A stretch of 5,811 nt of DNA from Rhodoferax sp. Its GTDB lineage: Bacteria > Pseudomonadota > Gammaproteobacteria > Burkholderiales > Burkholderiaceae. Made by a program: the position numbers and the translations under genes. Under the pieces are notes generated by a model. That model worked only from the letters and a program-made list of their open reading frames with translations. It searched no databases and had not been told where the DNA came from. Position 1 is the stretch's first letter. The number at the start of each line of letters is the position of its first letter. The DNA is taken from assembly GCA_020048295.1 (NCBI GenBank), contig JAIFMT010000101.1, positions 1 through 5,811 of the forward strand, written 5' to 3'. This document shows positions 1 through 5,811 of this stretch, in pieces.

Positions 1-280
1 CCACAGTTTTTTGCCGAGCTTCAAGGGGGCCAAACCTTACTACCAGGCGCATGACCGAGGTGTGAAGCTGATTGGTGCCACCGCCCATTACGTGACGGCT
101 GACCTGGATGAAGGCCCGATCATCGAGCAAGATGTGGCCCGTGTTGACCACAGCAAAACTGTCGAAGATTTAACGGCGCTGGGCCGCGATACCGAAAGCC
201 AGGTGCTGGCGCGTGCCGTCAAGTGGCACAGTGAGCATCGGGTGCTGATCAATGGGCACAAGACGGTGATCTTCAAGTAG
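1..280 (+). CDS. purU: Formyltetrahydrofolate deformylase, C-terminal part (5' end outside window)
   Basis: PurU hydrolyses 10-formyltetrahydrofolate to formate and tetrahydrofolate in the cytoplasm, balancing one-carbon pools and supplying formate to purine synthesis. The reading frame is already open at base 2 and gives [16 protein letters not shown], the PurU form of the formyltransferase active-site segment (usually NIHHSFLPSF). The Asn and first His of that segment lie just outside the window. Further on, [20 protein letters not shown] contains the Asp of LDEGP that matches the catalytic Asp of glycinamide ribonucleotide transformylase. The protein ends in GHKTVIFK and a TAG at 278-280, the normal end for the family. 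The N-terminal ACT domain and the first part of the hydrolase domain are missing only because of the window edge. The final codons overlap the end of the convergent VanZ-like gene. Family assignment is confident; in vivo role is by homology. Confidence 0.95.
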   Translation, partial: HSFLPSFKGAKPYYQAHDRGVKLIGATAHYVTADLDEGPIIEQDVARVDHSKTVEDLTALGRDTESQVLARAVKWHSEHRVLINGHKTVIFK

Positions 281-1178
281 CGCTTGACCGGGTGCCACCG
301 GCAAACCGGCCATAACTGGCAAACACCAGCCCCAATCCGAGCATGATGAAGAGAGCCGGCACCGGCGGTAAAACATAGTAGGGGCCGTGGCGTGGCCCGA
401 TTTGATACCCACCATAAAAATCAGGGGCGCGTTGCAAGTACAGACGGTGGCTGCCGTCTGCCAGTTGCACCAGACCACCGGGGGAAATTTTGTTCTCGGG
501 GGTATGGACGATGCGCCCGCTGAGCAGCCCGACGGCTACTGCCAGCACGAGGATGCCCGCCACCAACCACGCCACCGTCAGTTTTGACCGCACCCAAGGC
601 GCCACCGGTGGCGAGGCTGCGCCGTAATACAACAGCATCCCCGCCGCCGCAGCCACCAGATTGGTCAAAAAATCATTGAAATCAAGATAGTCGCTGTAAC
701 TGGTGGTGATCCACAGGTACTGCAGCAACTCGTCACCCATACCCATCAGCGTGGTCCAGAACAGCACACGGCCCACCACCCAGCGGCTGCGATGTGCGTC
801 CAGCGTGCGTGCCACCAGCCAGGCCAGCAGGGCGTATTGGGGGTAATGCACATATTCGTTGCTGGAAAAAGTCAAGTGCTGGTCGATCATCACGGCGCAA
901 ACCAGCCACAGCAGCCACATGCCAGCAGTCAGCCATGGCCGGGCGCTGCGGCGCAGTTGCCAGCTGACCCAGCCCAACATGGCCAGCCCAGTTGCTGTTG
1001 CCACGGCTGGCACCAGGTCAGCAAACGCCATGCGTCCCAGAAAGGTGTCGCGTCCACGCACCAACCAGAGCGAAAACTGAAGGTGCGCCAAACAGACCGT
1101 CACGTAGTAAACCAGCGTGCCCATGACCCAGCGCCGCGGCGCTGCAAATTTCAACAACGAGGCCTGTGACTGCATCAT
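273..1178 (-). CDS. VanZ-like multi-pass membrane protein
   Basis: A 301-residue integral membrane protein. Hydrophobic segments are visible at about residues 16-38, 53-73, 82-98, 113-124, 133-148, 172-186, 200-220 and 271-289. The central part carries a VanZ-like signature: [12 protein letters not shown] (residues 107-118), then DELLQY (149-154), then [11 protein letters not shown] (163-173) and a conserved Gly at 180. This fits the VanZ pattern of H...Y followed by DE..Q, D..D and N. VanZ itself gives low-level teicoplanin resistance, but the biochemical role of the family is unknown, so no function should be inferred here. Unlike short VanZ proteins, this one adds two further membrane segments with a polar stretch of about 50 residues (221-270) between them. 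The start chosen is the ATG at 1178, which overlaps the TGA of the upstream repeat gene as ATGA, with a second ATG directly after. No ribosome binding site is visible, so translation is probably coupled. The in-frame ATG at 1253 would add 25 polar residues (HAHPHPDHH) inside the upstream gene and is less likely. Confidence 0.75.
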   Translation of the reverse strand: MMQSQASLLKFAAPRRWVMGTLVYYVTVCLAHLQFSLWLVRGRDTFLGRMAFADLVPAVATATGLAMLGWVSWQLRRSARPWLTAGMWLLWLVCAVMIDQHLTFSSNEYVHYPQYALLAWLVARTLDAHRSRWVVGRVLFWTTLMGMGDELLQYLWITTSYSDYLDFNDFLTNLVAAAAGMLLYYGAASPPVAPWVRSKLTVAWLVAGILVLAVAVGLLSGRIVHTPENKISPGGLVQLADGSHRLYLQRAPDFYGGYQIGPRHGPYYVLPPVPALFIMLGLGLVFASYGRFAGGTRSSAT

Positions 1179-3232
1179 GGTGCGGCGATGGATGAAGGTG
1201 GCGTGGTGGTCAGGGTGCGGATGTGCATGGGCAACGGTGCCGTACCATCCCACCCGGCACCAGCCTCACTGGGCAATTTGAGTTGCGGCCAGACACGCGG
1301 GCTTGCCCAAGCGGCTTGATTGCGGGTGCGTTGGCACTGGGCCGGGTAGTGGTCGTTGCCAGCCAGGTCCATAAAAAGTCCCAGGTTCAACCAACTCTCG
1401 CGCAGGCTGCCCCAGGCGCTCAGGTGCGCAGCACCCAACGCGCGGCAAGCGCTGGCGCTGACTTGGTAATCATCGTTACCGCCACCATCCACAAACAGGC
1501 CGGTGCTGTTGTCATGCGCGGCGCCAAGTCCCAGATCGCCCAGTGCGTAATGGTCATCACCGCCTTCGTCCAGAAAAATGCCCACGGAAAAGTCATGTGC
1601 CGCGCCGAGCGAGGTAGAGTGACTGGCGCGGTAGTGGTCACGTCCCGACCCACGCTTGAGCAATACCCCCGCGCCCTTGTGCGCAGCGGCTCCCATGGCG
1701 TACCAGGCGGCATCAAATTGGTCATTGCCACCGTCGTCGACCAGCATGCCCAAGCCTTCCTGGTAACCGGCTCCTTGTGCAAACACCTGGGCGGTGTAGT
1801 GGTCATCACCCTCCAAATCAATCAGCACACCCGTACCACCCGCGGTGGAGCGGCCGTCTGACGCGTCGGCGCGAATGCCTCGCCCAGCACCCTGCCCCAT
1901 GGAGGTATTGCGGTCTGGCAACTGGGGAGACGGGCGGGTCAGTGGCGTGTTGTTCAGTGTGTAGCGGTCATTTCCAGCAGGGTCGAGCAACAGCGCAACA
2001 CCCAGCGAACCGGCAGAAGCCTGCGCATGGGTTTGTGCAGAAAAGCTGTCGCTACCCGAGCCTGACAGCAAAACCGCCAACCCGCCAATGGCGTGCGCCT
2101 GGGCGTGGCTGCTGGCAATAAAGGTGTTGTTGCCGTCGCCGTCAACCAGCAGTGCTGCGCCAAAAAGTGCCGAGGCCTGCGCATGCTGGGTGCCCTGATA
2201 GTGGTCGCTTCCCACGGTGTCCCACAAAATGCCGTAGCCCATCGTGGCACTGGAGGGGTCAGCACCGGGTGTGCTTGCGCTGTAGCGGTCGTTGCCCAGA
2301 TGGTCCAGCAACACGCTGATGCGGTGCGATGCACTGCGGGGCGAAAATTCGTAATGGTCATCGCCGCCCACATCCAGCACCAGCAGCGGGTCTTTGAGCT
2401 GGTGATGGTTGGCGCGGCCCGTGGTGTCCACCATGATCTGGCCCATGAGGGTGTCCAGAGTCCAGTCCAATGGGGGCAGTTTTTGTTGGCTTGTGACAAA
2501 TCGTTTGAGCCGCTCGGTAGCGGCGACCAGGTCTTGCATGCCTGCCAGCAGGGCTTCGCGTTCGATCAGTGGCAGCAGTGTGCGGTAGTCGGGATCATCG
2601 AAAAGCTGCAAGTCGCCATCAAGCGCCTGCCGCTGCAGCAATTGCGGCGCCAGCACGGCAGGCAGTTTGGCCAGGGCGCGCTGCAAGAAGTGATGTGACT
2701 GGCCGATGGCCGCCAGCACCACCGCCAGTTCAAATCGCAACGGGTTGGGCAACTTTGCTTGGTCTGGCAGGGTCAAAGGCCAACTGAAGGTCTGCCCGGC
2801 ACTTGGTTTCATCCAGGCCAAACCGACAACCAGTGGGTCGGCGCTGGCGCGCAGTGTTTTCTCGATTGAGCTTAAAACTGTTTCTGGCGCGCGCGACACC
2901 GACAGGCCTGCCAGTGAGCCAGCAAGATCCAGCAACGCATGGGGTGAATCGCTCAGTTCGCGGCTGGTGTCTGCCAGGATGCCGGCCCGGTATGCCGCAT
3001 TCAACGGCTGCGCCATCACGTCGCGGTAGAGCGGCAATTGCAGTGCGCGGTTTGGCGAGGTCTGCACCTGCTGCAGGTCTGGTTCACTGCGCCATGTTGA
3101 AATGCCGGCCAGCTCGAATAGCGTACGTATTGGCCCCGAAGTTTCCACCTGAACTGTTGTGACTGGTTGTGCCTGGGCTGTGCTCAGCGCCAGCCACAAA
3201 CCCAACCCGCAGGCCGCCAGCAAGTGGCCCAT
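1175..3232 (-). CDS. Secreted protein with twelve D-x-x-G-N-D-x-Y tandem repeats, function unknown
   Basis: A 685-residue protein that I cannot assign to a named family. Residues 1-21 (MGHLLAACGLGLWLALSTAQA) form a Sec signal peptide with likely cleavage after AQA, so the protein is probably periplasmic, surface-exposed or released. Residues 22-282 look mostly helical, with no motif I recognise. Residues 283-630 are twelve repeats, each a hydrophobic strand ending in Asp, a glycine-rich turn (typically G-N-D), an aromatic residue, then a small-residue stretch such as HAQASA or LGAAHD. Residues 631-685 form a Pro/Thr-rich tail without a visible membrane anchor, autotransporter barrel or sorting signal. 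The repeats suggest a beta-solenoid, possibly metal-binding through the Asp-rich turns; both points are inference. The ATG at 3232 lies 14 bases after the psd stop, with only a weak GGA before it. Its 3' end overlaps the VanZ-like start. Its length and regular period, together with coding in register with its neighbours, make it a real gene. Confidence 0.88.
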   Translation of the reverse strand: MGHLLAACGLGLWLALSTAQAQPVTTVQVETSGPIRTLFELAGISTWRSEPDLQQVQTSPNRALQLPLYRDVMAQPLNAAYRAGILADTSRELSDSPHALLDLAGSLAGLSVSRAPETVLSSIEKTLRASADPLVVGLAWMKPSAGQTFSWPLTLPDQAKLPNPLRFELAVVLAAIGQSHHFLQRALAKLPAVLAPQLLQRQALDGDLQLFDDPDYRTLLPLIEREALLAGMQDLVAATERLKRFVTSQQKLPPLDWTLDTLMGQIMVDTTGRANHHQLKDPLLVLDVGGDDHYEFSPRSASHRISVLLDHLGNDRYSASTPGADPSSATMGYGILWDTVGSDHYQGTQHAQASALFGAALLVDGDGNNTFIASSHAQAHAIGGLAVLLSGSGSDSFSAQTHAQASAGSLGVALLLDPAGNDRYTLNNTPLTRPSPQLPDRNTSMGQGAGRGIRADASDGRSTAGGTGVLIDLEGDDHYTAQVFAQGAGYQEGLGMLVDDGGNDQFDAAWYAMGAAAHKGAGVLLKRGSGRDHYRASHSTSLGAAHDFSVGIFLDEGGDDHYALGDLGLGAAHDNSTGLFVDGGGNDDYQVSASACRALGAAHLSAWGSLRESWLNLGLFMDLAGNDHYPAQCQRTRNQAAWASPRVWPQLKLPSEAGAGWDGTAPLPMHIRTLTTTPPSSIAAP
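1343..2386 (-). repeat. Coding tandem repeats, 12 units of about 27 codons
   Basis: This is the repeat-encoding part of the secreted protein (residues 283-630). The turn motifs start at residues 283, 307, 334, 360, 386, 413, 468, 495, 522, 551, 578 and 618. Most steps are 24-29 residues. Two are longer: 413 to 468 (a Pro/Asn-rich insertion followed by a glycine-rich MGQGAGRG stretch that may be a worn unit) and 578 to 618. Examples are LLVLDVGGDDHY, ALLLDPAGNDRY, GMLVDDGGNDQF and GLFMDLAGNDHY. On the + strand the units appear as imperfect repeats of a TAATGGTCATCACCGCC-like string. Nucleotide identity between units is modest, so the array looks old rather than freshly expanded. Confidence 0.9.
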
Positions 3233-3246
3233 ACGTTCCAGCGATT

Positions 3247-4110
3247 TCAGGCGTTCAGCCCTGGGCTGGCGACTTTAGCCATGGCCTCACCCAGTCGCAC
3301 GGGTGCACCAGGCTGCCACAACGGGTTGAAATCAAGCAGGCTCTTGGGAAACAGCATGACCACTGTGGAGCCAAGCAAAAATCGCCCCATTTCCTCACCC
3401 TGTCTGATGAGTTTGCTACCATCGGTGTAGCTGAAGTCCTCGATTTCACCGGGTCGATGAGCGTTTACCACGCCATGCCAGACGGTGGCCATGCTGCCCA
3501 CAATGGTCGCCCCGACCAGCACCAGCACAAACGGGCCAGTTTTGCCGTCAAAAACGCACACCACCCGCTCATTGCGTGCAAACAGGCCCGGCACCCCGCG
3601 TGCAGTGGCAGGGTTGACTGAAAACAGGTCACCTGGCACATAAATCATGCGGCGCAAAACGCCGTCACAAGGCATGTGGATGCGGTGGTAATCACGCGGG
3701 CTCAGGTACAGCGTGGCGAAATAACCATTGTCAAACTGGCGGGCCAGGTCGGCATCGCCACCTACCAGGGCGACACTGCTGTAGCTGTGTCCCTTGGCCT
3801 GAAAAATATGGCGCCCGTCGATGCGGCCAAACTGGCTGATAGCGCCATCCACCGGACAGACCAGCGCAGCTTGGGCCAACGGGCGAACACCCACCTTGAG
3901 CTCGCGGGTGAAAAAATCATTGAAAGTGGCGTAACTGCTGGCTGCGGGATTGGCCGCCTCAGCCATGTTGACGCGGTAGCGGCGAACGAACCAGCTGATC
4001 AGCCAGGTGGTTGCTGCACCGCCGTGCCACCCAGCCACCCAGCCAGCAAAAACGGTCAGCGCCTGCTTGGGCAAAATGTACTGCAACAGCACGGCGAGAC
4101 GTTCAGACAT
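3247..4110 (-). CDS. psd: Phosphatidylserine decarboxylase proenzyme
   Basis: Psd decarboxylates phosphatidylserine to phosphatidylethanolamine at the cytoplasmic face of the inner membrane, the last step of that pathway. The 287-residue product has all the hallmarks: an N-terminal membrane-associated segment (MSERLAVLLQYILPKQALTV), CPVDGAISQ with D88, YHRIHMPCDG with H145, FARNERVVC, VGATIVGS, and the self-processing site LGST with S248. By family knowledge, D88-H145-S248 correspond to the E. coli processing triad D90-H147-S254. Cleavage before S248 would give a beta chain of 247 residues and an alpha chain of 40 residues that carries the pyruvoyl cofactor. The alpha chain is shorter than in E. 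coli but complete at the core. The start at 4110 matches the family N-terminus and has AGGT five bases upstream. In-frame ATGs at 4182 and 4143 would add unrelated residues; the one at 4182 overlaps the MFS stop as ATGA. The gap to the MFS gene is 68 bases, and the repeat gene follows after 14 bases. Confidence 0.96.
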   Translation of the reverse strand: MSERLAVLLQYILPKQALTVFAGWVAGWHGGAATTWLISWFVRRYRVNMAEAANPAASSYATFNDFFTRELKVGVRPLAQAALVCPVDGAISQFGRIDGRHIFQAKGHSYSSVALVGGDADLARQFDNGYFATLYLSPRDYHRIHMPCDGVLRRMIYVPGDLFSVNPATARGVPGLFARNERVVCVFDGKTGPFVLVLVGATIVGSMATVWHGVVNAHRPGEIEDFSYTDGSKLIRQGEEMGRFLLGSTVVMLFPKSLLDFNPLWQPGAPVRLGEAMAKVASPGLNA

Positions 4111-4141
4111 GGGTGACCTGCGGATGAAAAGGGGAGGCCGC

Positions 4142-4170
4142 ATTATCGTGTCACGTTTACCCGTTTGCAT
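4142..4170 (-). promoter_or_regulatory. Possible internal promoter for psd and downstream genes
   Basis: In the gap between the MFS gene and psd, the minus strand reads GATAAT (4147-4142), five of six matches to the -10 consensus. A weak -35-like ATGCAA (4170-4165) lies 17 bases upstream. A transcript starting near 4135 would have a leader of about 25 bases before the psd ATG at 4110. The weak -35 keeps confidence low. The idea makes sense because psd is a housekeeping function that would benefit from expression independent of the LysR-flanked MFS promoter. Confidence 0.35.
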
Positions 4171-4178
4171 CGTTTGAG

Positions 4179-5525
4179 TCATCCGGACCTGGATGCACGC
4201 GTTGCTGCAGTCGACTTGTCAGCCGTATTTTTGAATGGCGGCGGCAAGCTGCGCACCTGCCAGATGCCCGGATGCCGCCAGGCCCACAGCGCCAACAGCA
4301 GTGCGCCCGCGCCACCAAAGCCCATGGCGTAGCGCAAGCCCAGGTGTTCGCCCAGATACCCTCCCAGCAGTGCTCCTGGCCCGGCCGGCAGCAAGATGAG
4401 CCAGCGCATGGTGCTGGTCATGCGCCCAAGCAGGGGGGCAGGTGTCACCGCCTGGCGCAGTGCCAGAAAGTTGATGAACATCAGCACCGCGCCAACCCCA
4501 AAACACATCAGCATCAGCACAAAACTGGCCACACCCCAGGCACCCAGCGGCGCAACAGCCAGTTGCAGCCAGCCCAGCCCGCTGGCCGCAAAGCCTGCCA
4601 CCAGACAAGGCCCTGGTCCGATCCGTGCCGAAATGCGGTGACCATAAATGCTGGCCAGCACCGTGCCTGCACCCAGCCCGACATAACACAGCCCAACCTG
4701 GTTTTCAGTTAGCCCCAGCGTGCGGGTGGCAAACAAAATTTGCACCACCATGGCGCACTGGTGAAACAACTGCCAGCAACCCACCGAGATCGACAGCGAC
4801 ACCAGCAAGGGTTGACGCACCACAAAGCGCAAGCCGTCTTTCAGGTCATGCCAGAAATGCGTGTCAGCTTGCGCCGTCGGCTGCTCCTGGATGCGAATGC
4901 CACGCAAAATGAGCACACTCATCAGCAGCATCAGCGCATCGGCCAGCAAGGCAAATGGCGCACCAGTGAGCTTGATCAAGGCGCCAGCCAGGCCGGGTCC
5001 GGCCACTTCAGCGCCAGATGATGCCAGCGCATTTTTGGCATGCGCCTCCACCAGCCGCTCGCGCGGCACCACTTGCGTCAGCACGATTTGCGCGGCCGTA
5101 CCGGCGGTGACAAACACACAGCCAATGGCGAACGAAACCGCATACATATACGGCATCGACAGCCAGCCAAAGTACCAACCCAGTGGCACACTGGCCAGCA
5201 CCAGCGCAATCAGCCCTTCGCCTGCCACGTAAACCGGGAGTTTGCGCACCCTGTCCAGCCAGACACCGGCAGGCAACGACAGCAGCACGAATGGCAACAG
5301 CTCCATGCTGGTGAGCAAGCCCATTTGCGACGGGGTGGCGTGCAGCAGCACCGCAGCCGTCAGCGGCAGCGCCAGCATGGTGATCTGACCGCCCAGCGAG
5401 CTGATCAGGATGGATGTCCACAGGCGGCGGTAAGACGCATCGCGCAGCAGATCATGCGGTGGCAGCTGCATCTGCCGAAGTCGGGACAAAACAGTGCGCC
5501 CGGCGCTTGTGGCATGGGACGTCAT
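4179..5525 (-). CDS. MFS transporter, MFS_3/EntS-like exporter type
   Basis: A 448-residue major facilitator of the inner membrane, probably a proton-driven exporter; the substrate cannot be told from the sequence. About 10-12 hydrophobic segments are seen. After the amphipathic start (LLRDASYRRLWTS), the first helices run through residues 37-62 and 67-88. They are followed by the loop 2-3 signature GVWLDRVRK (87-95), a motif A variant. HAKNALASSGAEVAGPGLAG (162-181) and the second-half segment LLGRMTSTMRW then GPGALLGGYLGEHLGLR are typical of the MFS_3 group, which includes the enterobactin exporter EntS and macrolide exporters. The Pro/Lys-rich C-terminus is cytoplasmic. The start at 5525 was chosen because GAGGT lies just upstream and a promoter candidate lies 47 bases upstream. 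An upstream in-frame ATG at 5654 would add 43 Arg/Pro-rich residues and read back through that promoter to the lysR start. It is the first gene of the minus-strand block and is divergent from lysR, suggesting regulation by that protein. Confidence 0.88.
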   Translation of the reverse strand: MTSHATSAGRTVLSRLRQMQLPPHDLLRDASYRRLWTSILISSLGGQITMLALPLTAAVLLHATPSQMGLLTSMELLPFVLLSLPAGVWLDRVRKLPVYVAGEGLIALVLASVPLGWYFGWLSMPYMYAVSFAIGCVFVTAGTAAQIVLTQVVPRERLVEAHAKNALASSGAEVAGPGLAGALIKLTGAPFALLADALMLLMSVLILRGIRIQEQPTAQADTHFWHDLKDGLRFVVRQPLLVSLSISVGCWQLFHQCAMVVQILFATRTLGLTENQVGLCYVGLGAGTVLASIYGHRISARIGPGPCLVAGFAASGLGWLQLAVAPLGAWGVASFVLMLMCFGVGAVLMFINFLALRQAVTPAPLLGRMTSTMRWLILLPAGPGALLGGYLGEHLGLRYAMGFGGAGALLLALWAWRHPGIWQVRSLPPPFKNTADKSTAATRASRSG

Positions 5526-5545
5526 GGAACCTCGTGGGTGAATGC

Positions 5546-5560
5546 TCCCCCGGATGGGGA
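5546..5560 (-). other. Small hairpin in the MFS leader
   Basis: TCCCC (5546-5550) and GGGGA (5556-5560) form a perfect 5-bp stem with a 5-base loop. It lies in the predicted untranslated leader, about 12 bases before the ribosome binding site of the MFS gene. A second run of four G on the + strand (5564-5567) could compete for the same partner. No T-tract follows in either direction, so it is not a terminator. It may have no function. Confidence 0.3.
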
Positions 5561-5571
5561 AAAGGGGACAG

Positions 5572-5600
5572 ATTCTAATGAGGCGGGCGCACGCCGTCAG
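5572..5600 (-). promoter_or_regulatory. Candidate sigma-70 promoter of the MFS gene
   Basis: On the minus strand CTGACG (5600-5595, four of six to TTGACA) is followed after exactly 17 bases by TAGAAT (5577-5572, five of six to TATAAT). Transcription would start near 5565, giving a leader of about 40 bases to the ATG at 5525. The position, downstream of a probable LysR operator, fits a regulated divergent promoter. It is predicted from sequence only. Confidence 0.55.
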
Positions 5601-5626
5601 GGCCCTTGGTGGGGACGGTACAGTGC

Positions 5627-5652
5627 GTTGCATTGGCCGATGGCAATGTAAC
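5627..5652. promoter_or_regulatory. Inverted repeat, probable LysR-type operator
   Basis: GTTGCATTG (5627-5635) and CAATGTAAC (5644-5652) are inverted 9-base arms with one mismatch, separated by 8 bases. The repeat ends 1 base before the lysR ATG at 5654. Its centre lies about 74 bases upstream of the predicted MFS transcription start, close to where LysR-family recognition sites usually sit relative to a divergent target promoter. Binding here would also block lysR itself, the usual autorepression. The symmetry is seen in the sequence; the role is inference. Confidence 0.5.
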
Positions 5653-5653
5653 A

Positions 5654-5811
5654 ATGTTTACCATGCCCGCTGCCCGCATCCCCCCCATCCAGTGTTTGTT
5701 AACTTTTGAGGCGTTAGCGCGTCTGCGCAGTGTGACGCAAACCGCCGAAGAACTGTGTGTGACACCCAGCGCGGTGAGCCACCGCGTCAAGCAGCTGGAG
5801 CAGATCATTGG
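5654..5811 (+). CDS. LysR-family transcriptional regulator, N-terminal part (3' end outside window)
   Basis: The frame is open from the ATG at 5654 to the window edge and encodes 52 full codons. The product begins MFTMPAARIPPIQCLLTFEA and continues with SVTQTAEELCVTPSAVSHRV then KQLEQIIG, the winged helix-turn-helix of LysR regulators. The two HTH helices lie at about residues 28-47, with the recognition helix around TPSAVSHRVKQLE. The wording resembles the GcvA-like branch. The effector-binding domain is outside the window, so neither ligand nor target can be named. An alternative in-frame ATG lies at 5663; neither start has a clear ribosome binding site, and I found no convincing + strand promoter. 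It is transcribed away from the MFS gene, the standard layout for a LysR protein controlling its neighbour. Confidence 0.9.
   Translation, partial: MFTMPAARIPPIQCLLTFEALARLRSVTQTAEELCVTPSAVSHRVKQLEQII

Noticed and set aside
298..309. CCGG-CAAA-CCGG hairpin after purU as a terminator
   Set aside because: The stem is only 4 bp, has no T-tract and lies inside the VanZ-like coding sequence.
1223..1861. Open + strand frame of 212 codons opposite the repeat gene, with a periodic Val-rich product
   Set aside because: Its periodicity simply mirrors the minus-strand repeats. It has no domain, signal or ribosome binding site, and the minus-strand frame is much longer and has a signal peptide.
1343..2386. 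Classical RTX toxin or adhesin
   Set aside because: The period is about 27 residues rather than 9. No nonapeptide run, type I C-terminal signal or neighbouring ABC exporter is present, and there is a Sec signal peptide.
2093..2698. Open + strand frame of 201 codons opposite the N-terminal part of the repeat gene
   Set aside because: Composition is that of an antisense shadow in G+C-rich DNA, with no recognisable family and no initiation signal.
3209..3232. Lipobox-like LAAC (residues 5-8) in the repeat protein signal peptide
   Set aside because: The Cys comes before the hydrophobic core instead of after it, so lipoprotein processing is unlikely. AQA at residues 19-21 is a better Sec cleavage site.
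5040..5651. Open + strand frame of 203 codons running towards lysR
   Set aside because: It lies opposite the MFS gene, and its Gln/His/Arg-rich product is typical of antisense of hydrophobic coding sequence.
5526..5654. Longer MFS product starting at 5654
   Set aside because: The extra 43 residues are Arg/Pro-rich and unlike an MFS N-terminus, the frame would cross the predicted promoter, and the ATG at 5525 has a good GAGGT site.
5575..5808. Minus-strand frame of 77 codons opposite the start of lysR
   Set aside because: The + strand encodes a clear LysR helix-turn-helix over the same bases.

Overview
The window reads as G+C-rich chromosomal DNA of a betaproteobacterium. Order Burkholderiales and a Comamonadaceae-like source is my best guess, from the wording of the phosphatidylserine decarboxylase and the PurU tail; I could not search a database. 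No RNA gene, insertion sequence, CRISPR array or prophage gene is visible, and no stretch over about 130 bases lies outside a gene.

Layout. At the left edge is the 3' end of purU (formyltetrahydrofolate deformylase) on the + strand, stopping at 280. Nearly everything else is a block of four minus-strand genes, transcribed from right to left: an MFS exporter (5525 to 4179), phosphatidylserine decarboxylase psd (4110 to 3247), a secreted tandem-repeat protein of unknown function (3232 to 1175) and a VanZ-like membrane protein (1178 to 273). At the right edge the first 158 bases of a LysR-type regulator run on the + strand, divergent from the MFS gene.

How the genes may work together. The 129-base divergent spacer holds a good minus-strand promoter candidate for the MFS gene and a near-perfect inverted repeat just before the lysR start. 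This is the usual arrangement for a LysR regulator that controls itself and its divergent neighbour. Psd makes phosphatidylethanolamine at the inner membrane. The repeat gene starts 14 bases after psd, and the VanZ-like gene overlaps the end of the repeat gene by an ATGA junction, so these three look co-expressed. Their shared theme, by location only, is the cell envelope.

The most unusual item is the repeat protein: a Sec signal peptide, a roughly 260-residue N-terminal region I do not recognise, and twelve units of about 27 residues built around D-x-x-G-N-D-x-Y, which suggests a solenoid. It recalls RTX calcium-binding repeats but has a different period. The VanZ-like gene and purU converge and overlap by 8 bases, leaving no room for an intergenic terminator.
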